A stretch of DNA of 64,000 nt from contig OZ244721.1 in the NCBI GenBank assembly GCA_965219235.1, positions 1,922,001 to 1,986,000 on the forward strand. Reading direction: 5' to 3'. Position 1 is the stretch's first letter. Each line of letters begins with the position of its first letter. The notes under the pieces were generated by a model. That model saw nothing but the letters and a program-made list of their open reading frames with translations, had not been told where the DNA came from and made no database searches. The position numbers were made by a program, and so were the translations under genes. Below, piece by piece: positions 40,283 through 49,298 of the stretch. Source of the stretch: CBDHCC01 sp965219235 (GTDB lineage Bacteria > Pseudomonadota > Alphaproteobacteria > Sphingomonadales > Sphingomonadaceae).

Positions 40283-41545
40283 TTACCCCGCCAGCGGCAG
40301 CGTCACCGTCGCCTCCAGCCCGCCCTCCGTCCCGTTGGCCAGCCTCAGCGCGCCGCCATGCCGCTCGACGATCGCGCGGGCGATGGCGAGGCCCAGGCCA
40401 TGGCCGCCGGTGGCGCGGTTGCGCGAATCCTCGAAGCGCACGAAGGGCTCGCCGGCGCGGGCGAGCTGCGCCGCGCTCAGGCCCGGACCGTCGTCCGCGA
40501 CCCGCGCGACCGCGCGCGCGCCCTCCACCGTCAGCGACACCCGCGCGCCGCCGCCGTACCGCACCGCGTTGTCGACCAGGTTGGCGAACGCCCGGCGCAG
40601 CGCCGCCGCGTCGCCCGCCACCACCGCCGGGCCGGCCGTCCCGAGACGCACGGACGCGCGCCCCGCCACGACCTCGGCCAGCAGCGCCGCCAGCTCGACC
40701 GGCGCGCTCTCCGGCAGGGCGCGCGCCGTGCGCGCCAGGGCGAGGATGGACTCCAGCTCGTCGCCCAGCCGGTCCAGGCTGGCGACCATGGGCTCGCGCA
40801 CCGCGTCCTCGGCCACGCCCTCCACCTCCAGGCGCAGCGCGGCGAGCGGCGTGCGCAGGTCGTGACCGATCGCGCCCAGCATCACGTCCTTTTCGGCGAG
40901 CAGGCGGTCGATGCGCTCTCGCAGGTCGGTGAAGGCGGCGGTCAGCTCGCGCACGTCGGCCGGGCCGGAGGGGGCGAGCGGCGGCGCGGGGGCGTCCGGC
41001 CGCCAGCCGCGCACCGCGGCCGTCAGCCGCTCCAGCGGGCGCGTGGCGCGGCCCAGCAGCCACAGGAGCGGCGCCAGGAGCGCCAAGAGGATGACGAGCG
41101 TCTGGCCGACCAGCGCGGCGACCAGCGGCCCGACCGGGGCGGGACCGCGCACCGCGACCGCCACCGGCTCGCCCGACGGCGCGGTCGCCGACACGATCAG
41201 CCGCGACCGCGCCCGCCGTCCCCCCGGCCGCGAGACCGCGCGGATGTCGGGCAGGCGCAGACCGTAATCGGCCGCCAGCCGCTCCCCCACCGCACGCTCC
41301 AGCGCCGCCTCGCGCGGGGCACCGGCGGCGACGGCGGCGAGCCGGGCATTGCGGCGGCCCGCGCGGGGGCGCGGCTCCCGCCCGTCGACGCCCGCCACCC
41401 GGTCGGCGAGCCGCGCGGCGGCGATGTCGGCGGCGGCGTCCCATCCGCCCGCGCGCCGCTGCTCCAGCGCGAGGCCCAAATTGACCGCCTGCGCGATCAG
41501 CAGGCCCGCCGCCAGCAGCAGCGCCACCTGCGCGCGCAGGCCCAT
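40283..41545 (-). CDS. Sensor histidine kinase
   Basis: A 420-residue membrane kinase. Two transmembrane helices (near residues 5-25 and 150-180) enclose a periplasmic sensor domain; a HAMP-like linker follows, then the H-box IGHDLRTPLAAL with His228 and the ATPase motifs NLVDNAVRYG, DDGPGL and GGHGLGLAI. It pairs with the adjacent OmpR-type regulator. GTG starts at 41554 and 41563 are possible and would overlap or touch the regulator stop at 41568; I used the ATG at 41545. An IS630 element lies immediately after its TAA, without damaging the gene. Confidence 0.9.
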   Translation of the reverse strand: MGLRAQVALLLAAGLLIAQAVNLGLALEQRRAGGWDAAADIAAARLADRVAGVDGREPRPRAGRRNARLAAVAAGAPREAALERAVGERLAADYGLRLPDIRAVSRPGGRRARSRLIVSATAPSGEPVAVAVRGPAPVGPLVAALVGQTLVILLALLAPLLWLLGRATRPLERLTAAVRGWRPDAPAPPLAPSGPADVRELTAAFTDLRERIDRLLAEKDVMLGAIGHDLRTPLAALRLEVEGVAEDAVREPMVASLDRLGDELESILALARTARALPESAPVELAALLAEVVAGRASVRLGTAGPAVVAGDAAALRRAFANLVDNAVRYGGGARVSLTVEGARAVARVADDGPGLSAAQLARAGEPFVRFEDSRNRATGGHGLGLAIARAIVERHGGALRLANGTEGGLEATVTLPLAG

Positions 41546-41567
41546 CCGCGTCACGGCCGCCACGACC

Positions 41568-42284
41568 TCACAGCCGGCGCACCTCGGCGGCCAGGACATA
41601 GCCCGCCGCGTGGACCGTCCGGATGAGCGCGGGCGCGCCGGGATCGGCCTCGATCTTGCGGCGCAGGCGGCTGACGGTGTTGTCGATCGCGCGGTCGAAC
41701 GCGCCCGCCTCGCGCCCCCGGGTCAGGTCGAGCAGCTGGTCGCGGCTGAGCGTGCGGCCCGGCCGCTCGACCAGCGCCAGGAGCAGCGCGTACTCGCCCG
41801 CGGTCAGCGCGACCGCCTCCCCCTCCGCGGTGGCGAGCGTGCGCGGGCCGGTGCGCAGCACCCAGCGGTCGAAGGCGTAGGCCGGGGCGTCGCCGTCCCC
41901 CGCCACCGCCAGCCCCGCCCCGCGCCGCAGGATGGCGCGGATGCGCGCGACGAGCTCGCGCGGGTTGAAGGGTTTGGTCAGATAGTCGTCCGCGCCCATC
42001 TCCAGCCCGACGATCTTGTCGACATCCTCGGCGCGCGCGGTCAGCATCACGATCGGCAGCGTGGAGGTGGCGCGGACGAAGCGCGCCAGGCTGAGCCCGT
42101 CCTCGCCGGGCAGCATCAGGTCCAGGATGGCGAGGTCGAGCGCGGCGGTCGCCAGCGCCTCCCGCGCCCGGGCCGCGTCGGCGACCGCGGTCACGCGGAA
42201 GCCCTCGCGCTCCAGATAGCGCACGAGGGGCCGGCGGATGGAGTCCTCGTCCTCGACGACGAGCAGGTGGGGGCGAGCGGCCAT
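41568..42284 (-). CDS. OmpR-family response regulator
   Basis: A 238-residue regulator. The receiver domain has the acidic pocket (Glu11, Asp12), phospho-acceptor Asp55 in ILDLMLPGEDG and Lys in YLTKPFNPREL. The C-terminal winged helix shows DQLLDLTRGREA and the NTVSRLRRKI helix. It is transcribed ahead of the sensor kinase. The closest named relatives are QseB/OmpR-like systems; its target genes are not shown by the sequence, though the next genes upstream (EF-hand protein, TonB receptor) are on the same strand. Confidence 0.93.
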   Translation of the reverse strand: MAARPHLLVVEDEDSIRRPLVRYLEREGFRVTAVADAARAREALATAALDLAILDLMLPGEDGLSLARFVRATSTLPIVMLTARAEDVDKIVGLEMGADDYLTKPFNPRELVARIRAILRRGAGLAVAGDGDAPAYAFDRWVLRTGPRTLATAEGEAVALTAGEYALLLALVERPGRTLSRDQLLDLTRGREAGAFDRAIDNTVSRLRRKIEADPGAPALIRTVHAAGYVLAAEVRRL

Positions 42285-42365
42285 GGGACCTCCTTAGCCG
42301 AACGGCGCCACGCACGAGAGGGGCCGGCGCGGGACGCCGACCCCCCCGGTCGCTGGCGCGGGCGA

Positions 42366-42833
42366 TCAGCCCCGGGCGGCGCGGCGCGCCTGGCGGGCGG
42401 CCTGGCGCTCCGCCTGGGTCACGGTGCCGTCGCCGTTCGCGTCCATCGCCGCGAAGCGGGCGAGCGCGCGGGCGCCGAACTCGTCGCGGGTGACGACGCC
42501 GTCGCCATTGGTGTCCGGGTTCGGCCGCTCGGCCCCGCGCGCCTGGCGCTTGGCCATCCGGCTCTCCATCCTGGCGGCGCGCTCCGGGTTCTTCGCGGCC
42601 ATCGCGGCGCGACGCTCCGCGCGCTTCGCCTTGGCGGCGTCCATCTCGGCGGTGGTGATCCGCCCATCGCCGTCGGCGTCCAGCCTGGCGAAGCGCTGAT
42701 CCAGCTTGTCGGTCAGTTCCGCGCGGGTCAGCGTGCCGTCGCCATTCGCGTCGCCACGGTGATGCGGCGCGGCCTGGGCGGCGGTGGCGAGGCCGAAGAG
42801 GAGCGCGGGGGCGAGGATCAGGGTGGTCTTCAT
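42366..42833 (-). CDS. EF-hand domain protein, exported
   Basis: A 155-residue protein with a signal peptide (cleavage after AAQAA, near residue 22). Four calcium-binding loops of the EF-hand pattern are visible: DANGDGTLTRAE, DADGDGRITTAE, DTNGDGVVTRDE and DANGDGTVTQAE, with the Asp/Asn and Glu ligands in place. Between the second and third loops is an Arg/Ala/Met-rich helix. It should bind calcium in the periplasm. It lies 81 bases upstream of the response regulator on the same strand; a functional link is inference. Confidence 0.9.
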   Translation of the reverse strand: MKTTLILAPALLFGLATAAQAAPHHRGDANGDGTLTRAELTDKLDQRFARLDADGDGRITTAEMDAAKAKRAERRAAMAAKNPERAARMESRMAKRQARGAERPNPDTNGDGVVTRDEFGARALARFAAMDANGDGTVTQAERQAARQARRAARG

Positions 42834-42953
42834 GGCGGGGGTCCTTTTGATGGCCTTGCGCGGCGAGGATGCCGCGATGTCACCCTTGTGCCCGCCCCGT
42901 GTCGCCCGGTTGTCCCGGCGCGGCCCCCCGGTTGTCGCGAGTTGTCGCAGACG

Positions 42954-45287
42954 TCAGAAGTTGACGCCCAGGGTCACGAACAGCTGGCGGGGATTGCCGT
43001 AGAAGGCGGTGGCCACGCCCTCCTTGCCCAGCGTCGGGATTGGATTGCCCGCCGCGGTCCTGAGGATCGTGCCGTCGGGCGCGGTCGCCAGGAACTGGTA
43101 GCCGCTGGTGACGTAGCGCTTGTCGGTCAGGTTCTTGCCGTGCAGCCCGATCGAGTAGCGGCCGTCCGCCAGCGTGTAGACGATGTCGGCGTCCAGGAGC
43201 GCGTATTTGGGCTGGTCGAGGAAGGCCGAGGGCACCTCGAACTGGTTGGTGCGCGAGCGGTAGGCGACGCGCGCGTCGGCGTAGAGCGACCCCGGCCCGG
43301 CCCCGCCCTCGAACGACAGCGTTCCCGACGCGGTCCATCTGGGCGTGTTCTGGATGGCGCGCAGGTCGGACACGTCCTGGCCGTTCACGACATAGCGCTT
43401 GTACCGCGCGTCTATGTAGCCGGCCGATCCGGCCAGGTTCAGGCGCGATCCGGGGGCGAACAGGTCGCGGGCCAGCGTCGCCGTGCCCTCGAACTCCACG
43501 CCCTTGAAGTTCGCCTTGGCGGCGTTGGTCGTGACCCCGCAGAAGGTCGGCACGCCGGCCACCACGCAGCCGACGGAGCCGGGGATCTGCACGTCCTTGT
43601 AGTCGGCGTAGAAGCCGGTCAGCGCCAGCGTGAGGCGCCGGTCGAACAGCGACCCCTTGTAACCGGCCTCGTAGCTGTCGACCGTCTCGGGATCGAACAG
43701 GAAGAAGTCGAAGATCTCCCGGGCGTCGCGCACGCCGTCGCCATTCGCGTCGGCGGCCTGGGTGGACTGGCCGCGCGGGTCGAAGCCGCCGCCCTTGAAC
43801 CCCTTGGAATAGGAGGCGTAGACGAGCTGGTCGGGCGCCGGCTTGAAGGAGAGCGACGCGCGCGGCGTGAACTCCTCGAACCGCTTGCGCCCCCGGAAGT
43901 CTGAGGTGGTCTGGAGCACGAGCGGCGTGCCCCCGAACACGGAGGACACGCCCAGCTTCGTCTGGCGCAGCACGGCCGCGCGGCGGTTGTCCCAGGTGTA
44001 GCGGCCGCCCAGCGACACGCTGAGCGCCGGCGTGATGTCGAAGGTCGCGTCGCCGAAGACGGCGTAGGCCGCCGTGCGCACGTCGCCCTCCGTCGCGGCG
44101 TTGAGGTTCGGCGCGCTCGTGAACAGCAGCACGTCGAACTGGTTGGCCGCCTTCGCGTCCAGATAGTAGACGCCGACCAGGCCGTTCAGCCGATCGCTCT
44201 CGTAGAGCAGCTGCAGCTCCTGGCTGATCTGCTCGTTGCGATAGACGGCGGGAACATCGACGTCGACCGACGGCAGAGCGTCGAAGTCGATGGGCGTGAA
44301 CGAGCGGTCCTTGCGCCAGGCGCTGATCGACCGCAGCGTCACGCCCGGCGTCACCTCCGCCGACACGTTCATGGCCAGGCCGTAGGCCTCCACGTCCTGC
44401 CGGGGATTGTTGAGGCCCGCGCGCGTGTCGAACACGTCGTCCAGCACCGGCGCCCCCGACAGCAGGCCGGGGATCAGCCGGTGGCCGTTCCTGGGATCGG
44501 ATTTGTCGCGGGTGTAGTCGCCGGTGACGCGGATCAGCACGGGATGCCCCCGCCCGCCCAGCTCGAACGTGGCGCGGCCCGCGTTGATGTCCTTGCTGTA
44601 GTTCTCCACGCCCGGGATGACGCGGTTGTCGCCGAACCCGCCGCGCGACAGCCGGGCGTAGGAGCCGCCCACCCGGACCAGGTCGCCCAGCGGGGTGGAG
44701 GCGGAGACCACGCCGTCCGCCTGGTCGTAGCTGCCGTAGCTCGCCCGCGCGCGCACCGAGACGCGGTCGGGCAGCGGGCGGGTGACGTACTTGATCGCGC
44801 CGCCGATGGTGTTGCGGCCGTAGAGCGTGCCCTGCGGCCCGCGCAGCACCTCGATGCGCTCCACGTCGTAGATGTCGAGCACGGCGGCCTGGGGTCGGTT
44901 GAGATAGACGTCGTCGAGATAGATGCCGACGCCGGCCTCGAACCCAGCCACCGGGTCCTGCTGGCCGACGCCCCGGATGAAGGCGGTCAGCGTGTTGTTG
45001 GTCCCGCGCGAAGGCTCCAGCGTGACGTTGGGCACGGTCTCGGCCAGCTCGGTGATGTCGATGGCGCCACCGCGCGCGAGGTCCTCGCCGGAGAACACGC
45101 TGACCGCGATCGGCACGTCGAGGATATTCTCCTCCCGCCGCCGCGCGGTGATGACGATGCCGCCGTCCTGCGCGACGGTCGCTTCGGCGTCGGCGGAAGC
45201 GGCGGCGACCTGCGCCGACAGCGGCGTGGCGGGCAGCAGCGCCGCCGCGCCGGTCAGCAGAAGATGCGCGCGGGTCGTCCTGGCCAT
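42954..45287 (-). CDS. TonB-dependent receptor
   Basis: A 777-residue outer-membrane receptor. A signal peptide (to about residue 27) is followed by a TonB box-like segment (DGGIVITARRREE), the plug domain with RGVGQQDP and LYGRNTIGGAIKY, and a beta barrel ending NPRQLFVTLGVNF with the terminal aromatic Phe. It imports an unknown ligand by proton-motive energy through TonB. Sphingomonads carry many such receptors for plant or aromatic compounds. It is divergent from a tetR gene with 120 bases between the starts, which suggests TetR control. Confidence 0.93.
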   Translation of the reverse strand: MARTTRAHLLLTGAAALLPATPLSAQVAAASADAEATVAQDGGIVITARRREENILDVPIAVSVFSGEDLARGGAIDITELAETVPNVTLEPSRGTNNTLTAFIRGVGQQDPVAGFEAGVGIYLDDVYLNRPQAAVLDIYDVERIEVLRGPQGTLYGRNTIGGAIKYVTRPLPDRVSVRARASYGSYDQADGVVSASTPLGDLVRVGGSYARLSRGGFGDNRVIPGVENYSKDINAGRATFELGGRGHPVLIRVTGDYTRDKSDPRNGHRLIPGLLSGAPVLDDVFDTRAGLNNPRQDVEAYGLAMNVSAEVTPGVTLRSISAWRKDRSFTPIDFDALPSVDVDVPAVYRNEQISQELQLLYESDRLNGLVGVYYLDAKAANQFDVLLFTSAPNLNAATEGDVRTAAYAVFGDATFDITPALSVSLGGRYTWDNRRAAVLRQTKLGVSSVFGGTPLVLQTTSDFRGRKRFEEFTPRASLSFKPAPDQLVYASYSKGFKGGGFDPRGQSTQAADANGDGVRDAREIFDFFLFDPETVDSYEAGYKGSLFDRRLTLALTGFYADYKDVQIPGSVGCVVAGVPTFCGVTTNAAKANFKGVEFEGTATLARDLFAPGSRLNLAGSAGYIDARYKRYVVNGQDVSDLRAIQNTPRWTASGTLSFEGGAGPGSLYADARVAYRSRTNQFEVPSAFLDQPKYALLDADIVYTLADGRYSIGLHGKNLTDKRYVTSGYQFLATAPDGTILRTAAGNPIPTLGKEGVATAFYGNPRQLFVTLGVNF

Positions 45288-45345
45288 GTGATCCCCTCCC
45301 GTTCGTCCGCGCGTGGGTGGCCTGTCCGGCTTGCCCGCGCGATCG

Positions 45346-45377
45346 TTGTTCCGTATTGAAAGGTGAACCGAGTTTCA
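45346..45377. promoter_or_regulatory. Candidate TetR operator region, tetR / TonB receptor gap
   Basis: Contains TTGTTCCGT (45346-45354) and the inverted pair TGAAA (45357-45361) / TTTCA (45373-45377). The TTGTTCCGT word recurs before the second TonB gene at 46108-46116. Position between divergent genes fits an operator, but no binding site is proven. Confidence 0.3.
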
Positions 45378-45388
45378 GGTCGGGTCAA

Positions 45389-45399
45389 GGGGGGGGGGG
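45389..45399 (+). repeat. Run of 11 G just before tetR
   Basis: Eleven consecutive G residues 8 bases before the tetR ATG at 45408, overlapping its ribosome-binding region. Homopolymer runs of this length are prone to slipped-strand changes. Confidence 0.8.
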
Positions 45400-45407
45400 A
45401 GCATCGG

Positions 45408-46028
45408 ATGGACAGCGGCGCGGCCACGGCGCGGGAGCCGCGCACGGAGCGGGGGCGGCGCACGCGGCGCGCGCTCCTCGACGCGGCGACGGCGGAGTTC
45501 GGGGAGCGGGGCTTCGCGGGCGCGTCGATCGCGTCGATCACCCGGCGGGCGGGCACCGCGCTCGGCAGCTTCTACACCTGGTTCGACGGCAAGGAGGCGA
45601 TCTTCCGCGCCGTGGTGCGCGACCTGTCGGGCCAGGTCGGCGCGGCGGCGCGCGACGCGGTCGCCGCCGCCCCCGACGCGCTCGCCGCCGAGCGCGAGGC
45701 GCTGGTGAGCTTCCTGCGCTTCACCCGCGAGCACCGCGAGATCTACCGCATCATCGACGAGGCCGAGTTCGTCGATCCGGAGAGCTGGCGCGCGCATTAC
45801 GAGCGCACCGCGGAGCGCATCCTGGCGCGGCTGATCGAGGGGCGGCGGCGCGGCGAGCTGGGCGTCGACCCCGACGAGCGCCACGCCTGGGCGATCATGG
45901 GCGCCAACGTCTTCCTGGGCCTGCGCTACGGGCTGTGGGATCGGGGCGAGGACGTGCGCGAGGTGGCCCGAGCCGCCAACGACCTGCTGGCCCGGGGGCT
46001 GGGAAGGGGACCGGAGCGGGAGCGCTGA
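45408..46028 (+). CDS. TetR family transcriptional regulator
   Basis: A 206-residue regulator with the TetR helix-turn-helix (RTRRALLDAATAEFGERGFA, then ITRRAGTALGSFYTWFDGKE). The C-terminal helical domain (roughly residues 70-200) binds an unknown ligand. It lies between two TonB receptor genes, divergent from one and in line with the other. The ribosome site is an 11-G run. A GTG at 45363 in the same frame would place that run in the coding sequence; ATG 45408 is favoured because similarity starts after it. Confidence 0.9.
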   Translation: MDSGAATAREPRTERGRRTRRALLDAATAEFGERGFAGASIASITRRAGTALGSFYTWFDGKEAIFRAVVRDLSGQVGAAARDAVAAAPDALAAEREALVSFLRFTREHREIYRIIDEAEFVDPESWRAHYERTAERILARLIEGRRRGELGVDPDERHAWAIMGANVFLGLRYGLWDRGEDVREVARAANDLLARGLGRGPERER

Positions 46029-46065
46029 GCGGCGACGCCACCCGCCTGGAGAGCGACGGGTTCGG

Positions 46066-46116
46066 AACGAGAACAAAGATGGGCCGCCCCCAGCATCCTG
46101 ATTGACTTTGTTCCGT
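46066..46116. promoter_or_regulatory. Candidate operator/promoter before second TonB receptor
   Basis: GAACAAAG (46071-46078) and CTTTGTTC (46106-46113) form a perfect inverted repeat 27 bases apart. A TTGACT hexamer resembling a -35 box (46102-46107) overlaps the right arm. TTGTTCCGT is shared with the divergent gap at 45346. This suggests TetR or another regulator acts here; unproven. Confidence 0.35.
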
Positions 46117-46198
46117 TGCCCGCACACTCTCGCGCTCACACGAGGTCAAGCCGTGCGGCCATCGACACGCACCGCGCCTCGTCGGGGAGTGACCGTCG

Positions 46199-49100
46199 AT
46201 GAAGAGCCGCCTGCTGTGCGCGTCCGCGCTGATGACCCTATCCGCCGTGCCCGCCTACGCCCAGGACACGGCCCCGCCCGCGCCGCGGGACACCGGCTCC
46301 GACCTCGACATCCAGAACGCGCCCGACGTGGGCTCCACGCCCGCGCCCGACGCCGCCGTGCCCGGCCCGCGCGGGGATCAGGCCGACACGCCCGACGCGC
46401 AGGGACCCGGCATCGTCATCACCGCACAGCGCCAGGCCGAGCGGTTGCAGGACGTGCCGATCGCGGTTTCCGCCTTCTCCGGCGAGGCGCTGGAAGCGCA
46501 GCAGATCAAGAACCCGCTGGACCTGCAGCTGACGCTGCCCAACGTCCAGCTGACGAAGACCAACTTCACCGCCTCCTCCTCGCTCACCATCCGCGGCATC
46601 GGCGATCTGTGCGTGGGCGTGACCTGCGACGCGGCCACGGCCATCCACCTGAACGATGAGCCGCTGTTCGCCTCGCCCTTCTTCCAGACCGAATTCTACG
46701 ACACGGAGCGCATTGAGGTGCTGCGCGGGCCGCAGGGCACGCTGTTCGGCCGCAACGCGACCGCGGGCGTGGTCAACACGGTGACCGCCAAGCCCGATCT
46801 CACCCGCTTCTCCGCCGCGATCGAGGGCGAATACGGCAACTACGACTCGAAGAAGGTCAAGGGCTACGTCAACGTGCCGCTGGGCCAGGTGCTCGGCGTG
46901 CGCCTGGCGGGCCTGTATCTGAACCGCGACGGCTATACGAGAAACCTGTTCGACGGCCGCCGGGTCGACGACCGCGACCTCTATTCGATCCGCGGCACGC
47001 TGCGCTTCGAGCCGTCCTCCTCGACCACGCTCGACATCCTGGGGTCCTACTTCCGCGAAAAGGACCGGCGGCTGCGCATCCAGAAGAACCTCTGCCAGCG
47101 CGATCCGACCGGCGTGCTCGGCTGCCTGCCCGGCCGGCTGGCGTTCGAGAACGTCAACACCAACGCGGTGTTCGCGCCGGGCGACGTGCCCAGCCGCGAG
47201 TTCCTGTCGATCGCGCTCCGCAATCCCGCGCTGGGCCAGGCGTTCGGCCTGGGCTCGATCTACGGACCGGACGCGGGCGCGGGCGTGAACCCGAACGACG
47301 TGCGCACGATCAACTCCGACTATCCGGTGAGCTACTTCAACGACGAGCTGATCATCCAGGGCAAGCTGCGCCAGGCGATCGGCGACCGTTTCAACCTTTC
47401 GCTGTCGGGCACCTACCAGGACACCAACATCGATTCGTCGGAAGACTATCTGTTCGGCCTGTCGAACCGGGCGATCGCGCAACCGGGCATCAACACGCTC
47501 GCGGCGGCGGCCGCGGGGCTGATCCCCGGCCTTCCCGCCGCCTACTTCCAGCCGGTCGCCGCCGCGCTGATCCCGCAGGGACCGGGCGGCCCGCTGTGCA
47601 CGTCCGACGCCGAGGAGACCGGGCTGGGCGCGTTCGGCGGGTTCAAGCAATGCTACGACACTCCGCGCGACTTCGATCGGTCGCGCCAGTCTCAAAAGGC
47701 CTATTCGGTCGAGGGCATCGTGTCGTCCGACCTCGACGGTCCGTTCAACTTCCTGGTCGGCGGCATCTATTCCAACTACCACGTCGACAACAACGACTAC
47801 TACGTCAACAGCTTCTACATCGACTACACCTCGGGTGTGCTGGGCGCGTTCCAGGCGCTCGGCAATCGAAATCCCGTCACGGGAGCGCCGCAGCCCCTGC
47901 CGCCGTCCTTCCTGGCGACGCCGTATTTCCGCAACAACACCGCCGATTATCGCCTGAAGTCCTACGGGATCTTCGGCGAGGGCTATCTGGAAGTCACCGA
48001 CAAGCTGAAGGTCACGCTCGGCCTGCGCTACAACAACGATCGCAAGGAGGTGGTCGCGCGCTCCTCACTGCTGACCACCGGCTTCCTGGTGCCGTTCGGG
48101 AGTCCGACCGCCTATGACTCACCGTATTTCGGCGGCGTGGATTTCGACCCCGGCATCGCCGGCAACCAGCCCTTTCAGGTGCGGCGCGTGAAGTTTGGCG
48201 AGTTCACGGGGCGCGCGGTCGTCGACTATCGCATCACGCCCGACAACCTCCTCTACGCCTCCTATTCGCGCGGCTACAAGTCGGGCGGCATCAACCCCCC
48301 GCTCCAGCCGATCTTCGCGGTGTCGGACACCTTCAAGCCCGAATTCATCAACGCCTTCGAGATCGGATCGAAGAACACGCTGGCGAACGGCAGGATGACG
48401 CTGAACCTCACCGGCTTCTATTATCAGTACAGCGACCTGCAGCTCAGCCGGATCGTCTCGCGCACGGCGGTCAACGACAATGTCGATGCCGACATCTACG
48501 GCTTCGAGGCGGAGAGCGTGATCCGGCCGATCCGCGATGTGGCGGTTAACCTGGGCTTCAGCTACCTCCACACCAGGATCAACAAGGACAAGTTCCTGTC
48601 GAACCCGCGCGATCCCTCGGGCGGGCGGGAGGACGCGGTGATCATCAAGGACCTGTCGAACGGGTCGAACTGCGCGGTCACCTCCGACGCGGGCAGCGCG
48701 GCCGCGGCGCAGGCCTTCGTGACCGCGGTGAACGGAGCGATCGGGTTGCGCGGCCCGACGGGCTTCGGCCCCGGCTCGGGCCTGGGCGCCACAACGGGCG
48801 CGTTCGGCATCTGCTCGGCGCTGGGGGCGCAGGCGGCGGCGATCGGCGGGGCGTTCGGGGGCATCACGCTGCAGCCGTCCGGCGTGCCGGTGAACGTGCG
48901 CGGCAACGACCTGCCCCAGGCGCCGCAGTACAAGTTCTCCGGCGGCCTGCAGTACACCGCGCGCTTCGGCGACTTCGCGCTCGTGCCGCGCTTCGACGCG
49001 GCCTACACCGGCGAGTTCCAGGCCTCGATCTTCAACACCCCGGTCGTGGACAAGGTGCCGGGCTATGTCGTGCTGAACGCCCAGCTGCAGCTCAACGGAC

Positions 49101-49258
49101 CCGACGAGCGCTTCTTCGTGCGCGGCTTCATCCAGAACATCACCGACAACAACGCGATCACCGGCCAGTATGTCGGCGACGCCTCGTCGGGCCTCTACAC
49201 CAACGTCTTCACGCTGGAGCCGCGCCGCTACGGCATCGCGGCGGGCATCAAGTTCTGA
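46199..49258 (+). CDS. TonB-dependent receptor, large
   Basis: A 1019-residue outer-membrane receptor, longer than the 700-850 usual for this type. After the signal peptide is a ~50-residue Pro/Asp/Gly-rich spacer, then the TonB-box-like PGIVITAQRQAE and a plug (RGIGDLCVGVTCD, LFGRNATAGVVNT). Within the barrel, about residues 820-900 hold a Gly/Ala-rich insertion (AAAQAFVTAVNGAIG, GSGLGATTGAFG), probably a surface loop. The C-terminus ends with RRYGIAAGIKF. The ligand is unknown. It lies 170 bases after tetR and may be regulated by it. Confidence 0.92.
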   Translation: MKSRLLCASALMTLSAVPAYAQDTAPPAPRDTGSDLDIQNAPDVGSTPAPDAAVPGPRGDQADTPDAQGPGIVITAQRQAERLQDVPIAVSAFSGEALEAQQIKNPLDLQLTLPNVQLTKTNFTASSSLTIRGIGDLCVGVTCDAATAIHLNDEPLFASPFFQTEFYDTERIEVLRGPQGTLFGRNATAGVVNTVTAKPDLTRFSAAIEGEYGNYDSKKVKGYVNVPLGQVLGVRLAGLYLNRDGYTRNLFDGRRVDDRDLYSIRGTLRFEPSSSTTLDILGSYFREKDRRLRIQKNLCQRDPTGVLGCLPGRLAFENVNTNAVFAPGDVPSREFLSIALRNPALGQAFGLGSIYGPDAGAGVNPNDVRTINSDYPVSYFNDELIIQGKLRQAIGDRFNLSLSGTYQDTNIDSSEDYLFGLSNRAIAQPGINTLAAAAAGLIPGLPAAYFQPVAAALIPQGPGGPLCTSDAEETGLGAFGGFKQCYDTPRDFDRSRQSQKAYSVEGIVSSDLDGPFNFLVGGIYSNYHVDNNDYYVNSFYIDYTSGVLGAFQALGNRNPVTGAPQPLPPSFLATPYFRNNTADYRLKSYGIFGEGYLEVTDKLKVTLGLRYNNDRKEVVARSSLLTTGFLVPFGSPTAYDSPYFGGVDFDPGIAGNQPFQVRRVKFGEFTGRAVVDYRITPDNLLYASYSRGYKSGGINPPLQPIFAVSDTFKPEFINAFEIGSKNTLANGRMTLNLTGFYYQYSDLQLSRIVSRTAVNDNVDADIYGFEAESVIRPIRDVAVNLGFSYLHTRINKDKFLSNPRDPSGGREDAVIIKDLSNGSNCAVTSDAGSAAAAQAFVTAVNGAIGLRGPTGFGPGSGLGATTGAFGICSALGAQAAAIGGAFGGITLQPSGVPVNVRGNDLPQAPQYKFSGGLQYTARFGDFALVPRFDAAYTGEFQASIFNTPVVDKVPGYVVLNAQLQLNGPDERFFVRGFIQNITDNNAITGQYVGDASSGLYTNVFTLEPRRYGIAAGIKF

Positions 49259-49264
49259 CGGCGC

Positions 49265-49291
49265 ACCCCTCGCCCTGACCGGGTGAGGGGT
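49265..49291. terminator. Bidirectional hairpin after TonB receptor
   Basis: An 11-bp stem (ACCCCTCGCCC pairing with GGGTGAGGGGT, one G/T mismatch) and a 5-base loop lie between the stop of the TonB receptor and the convergent CC_3452-type gene. There is no long T run, so strength is uncertain. Confidence 0.45.
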
Positions 49292-49298
49292 CGGCCAG

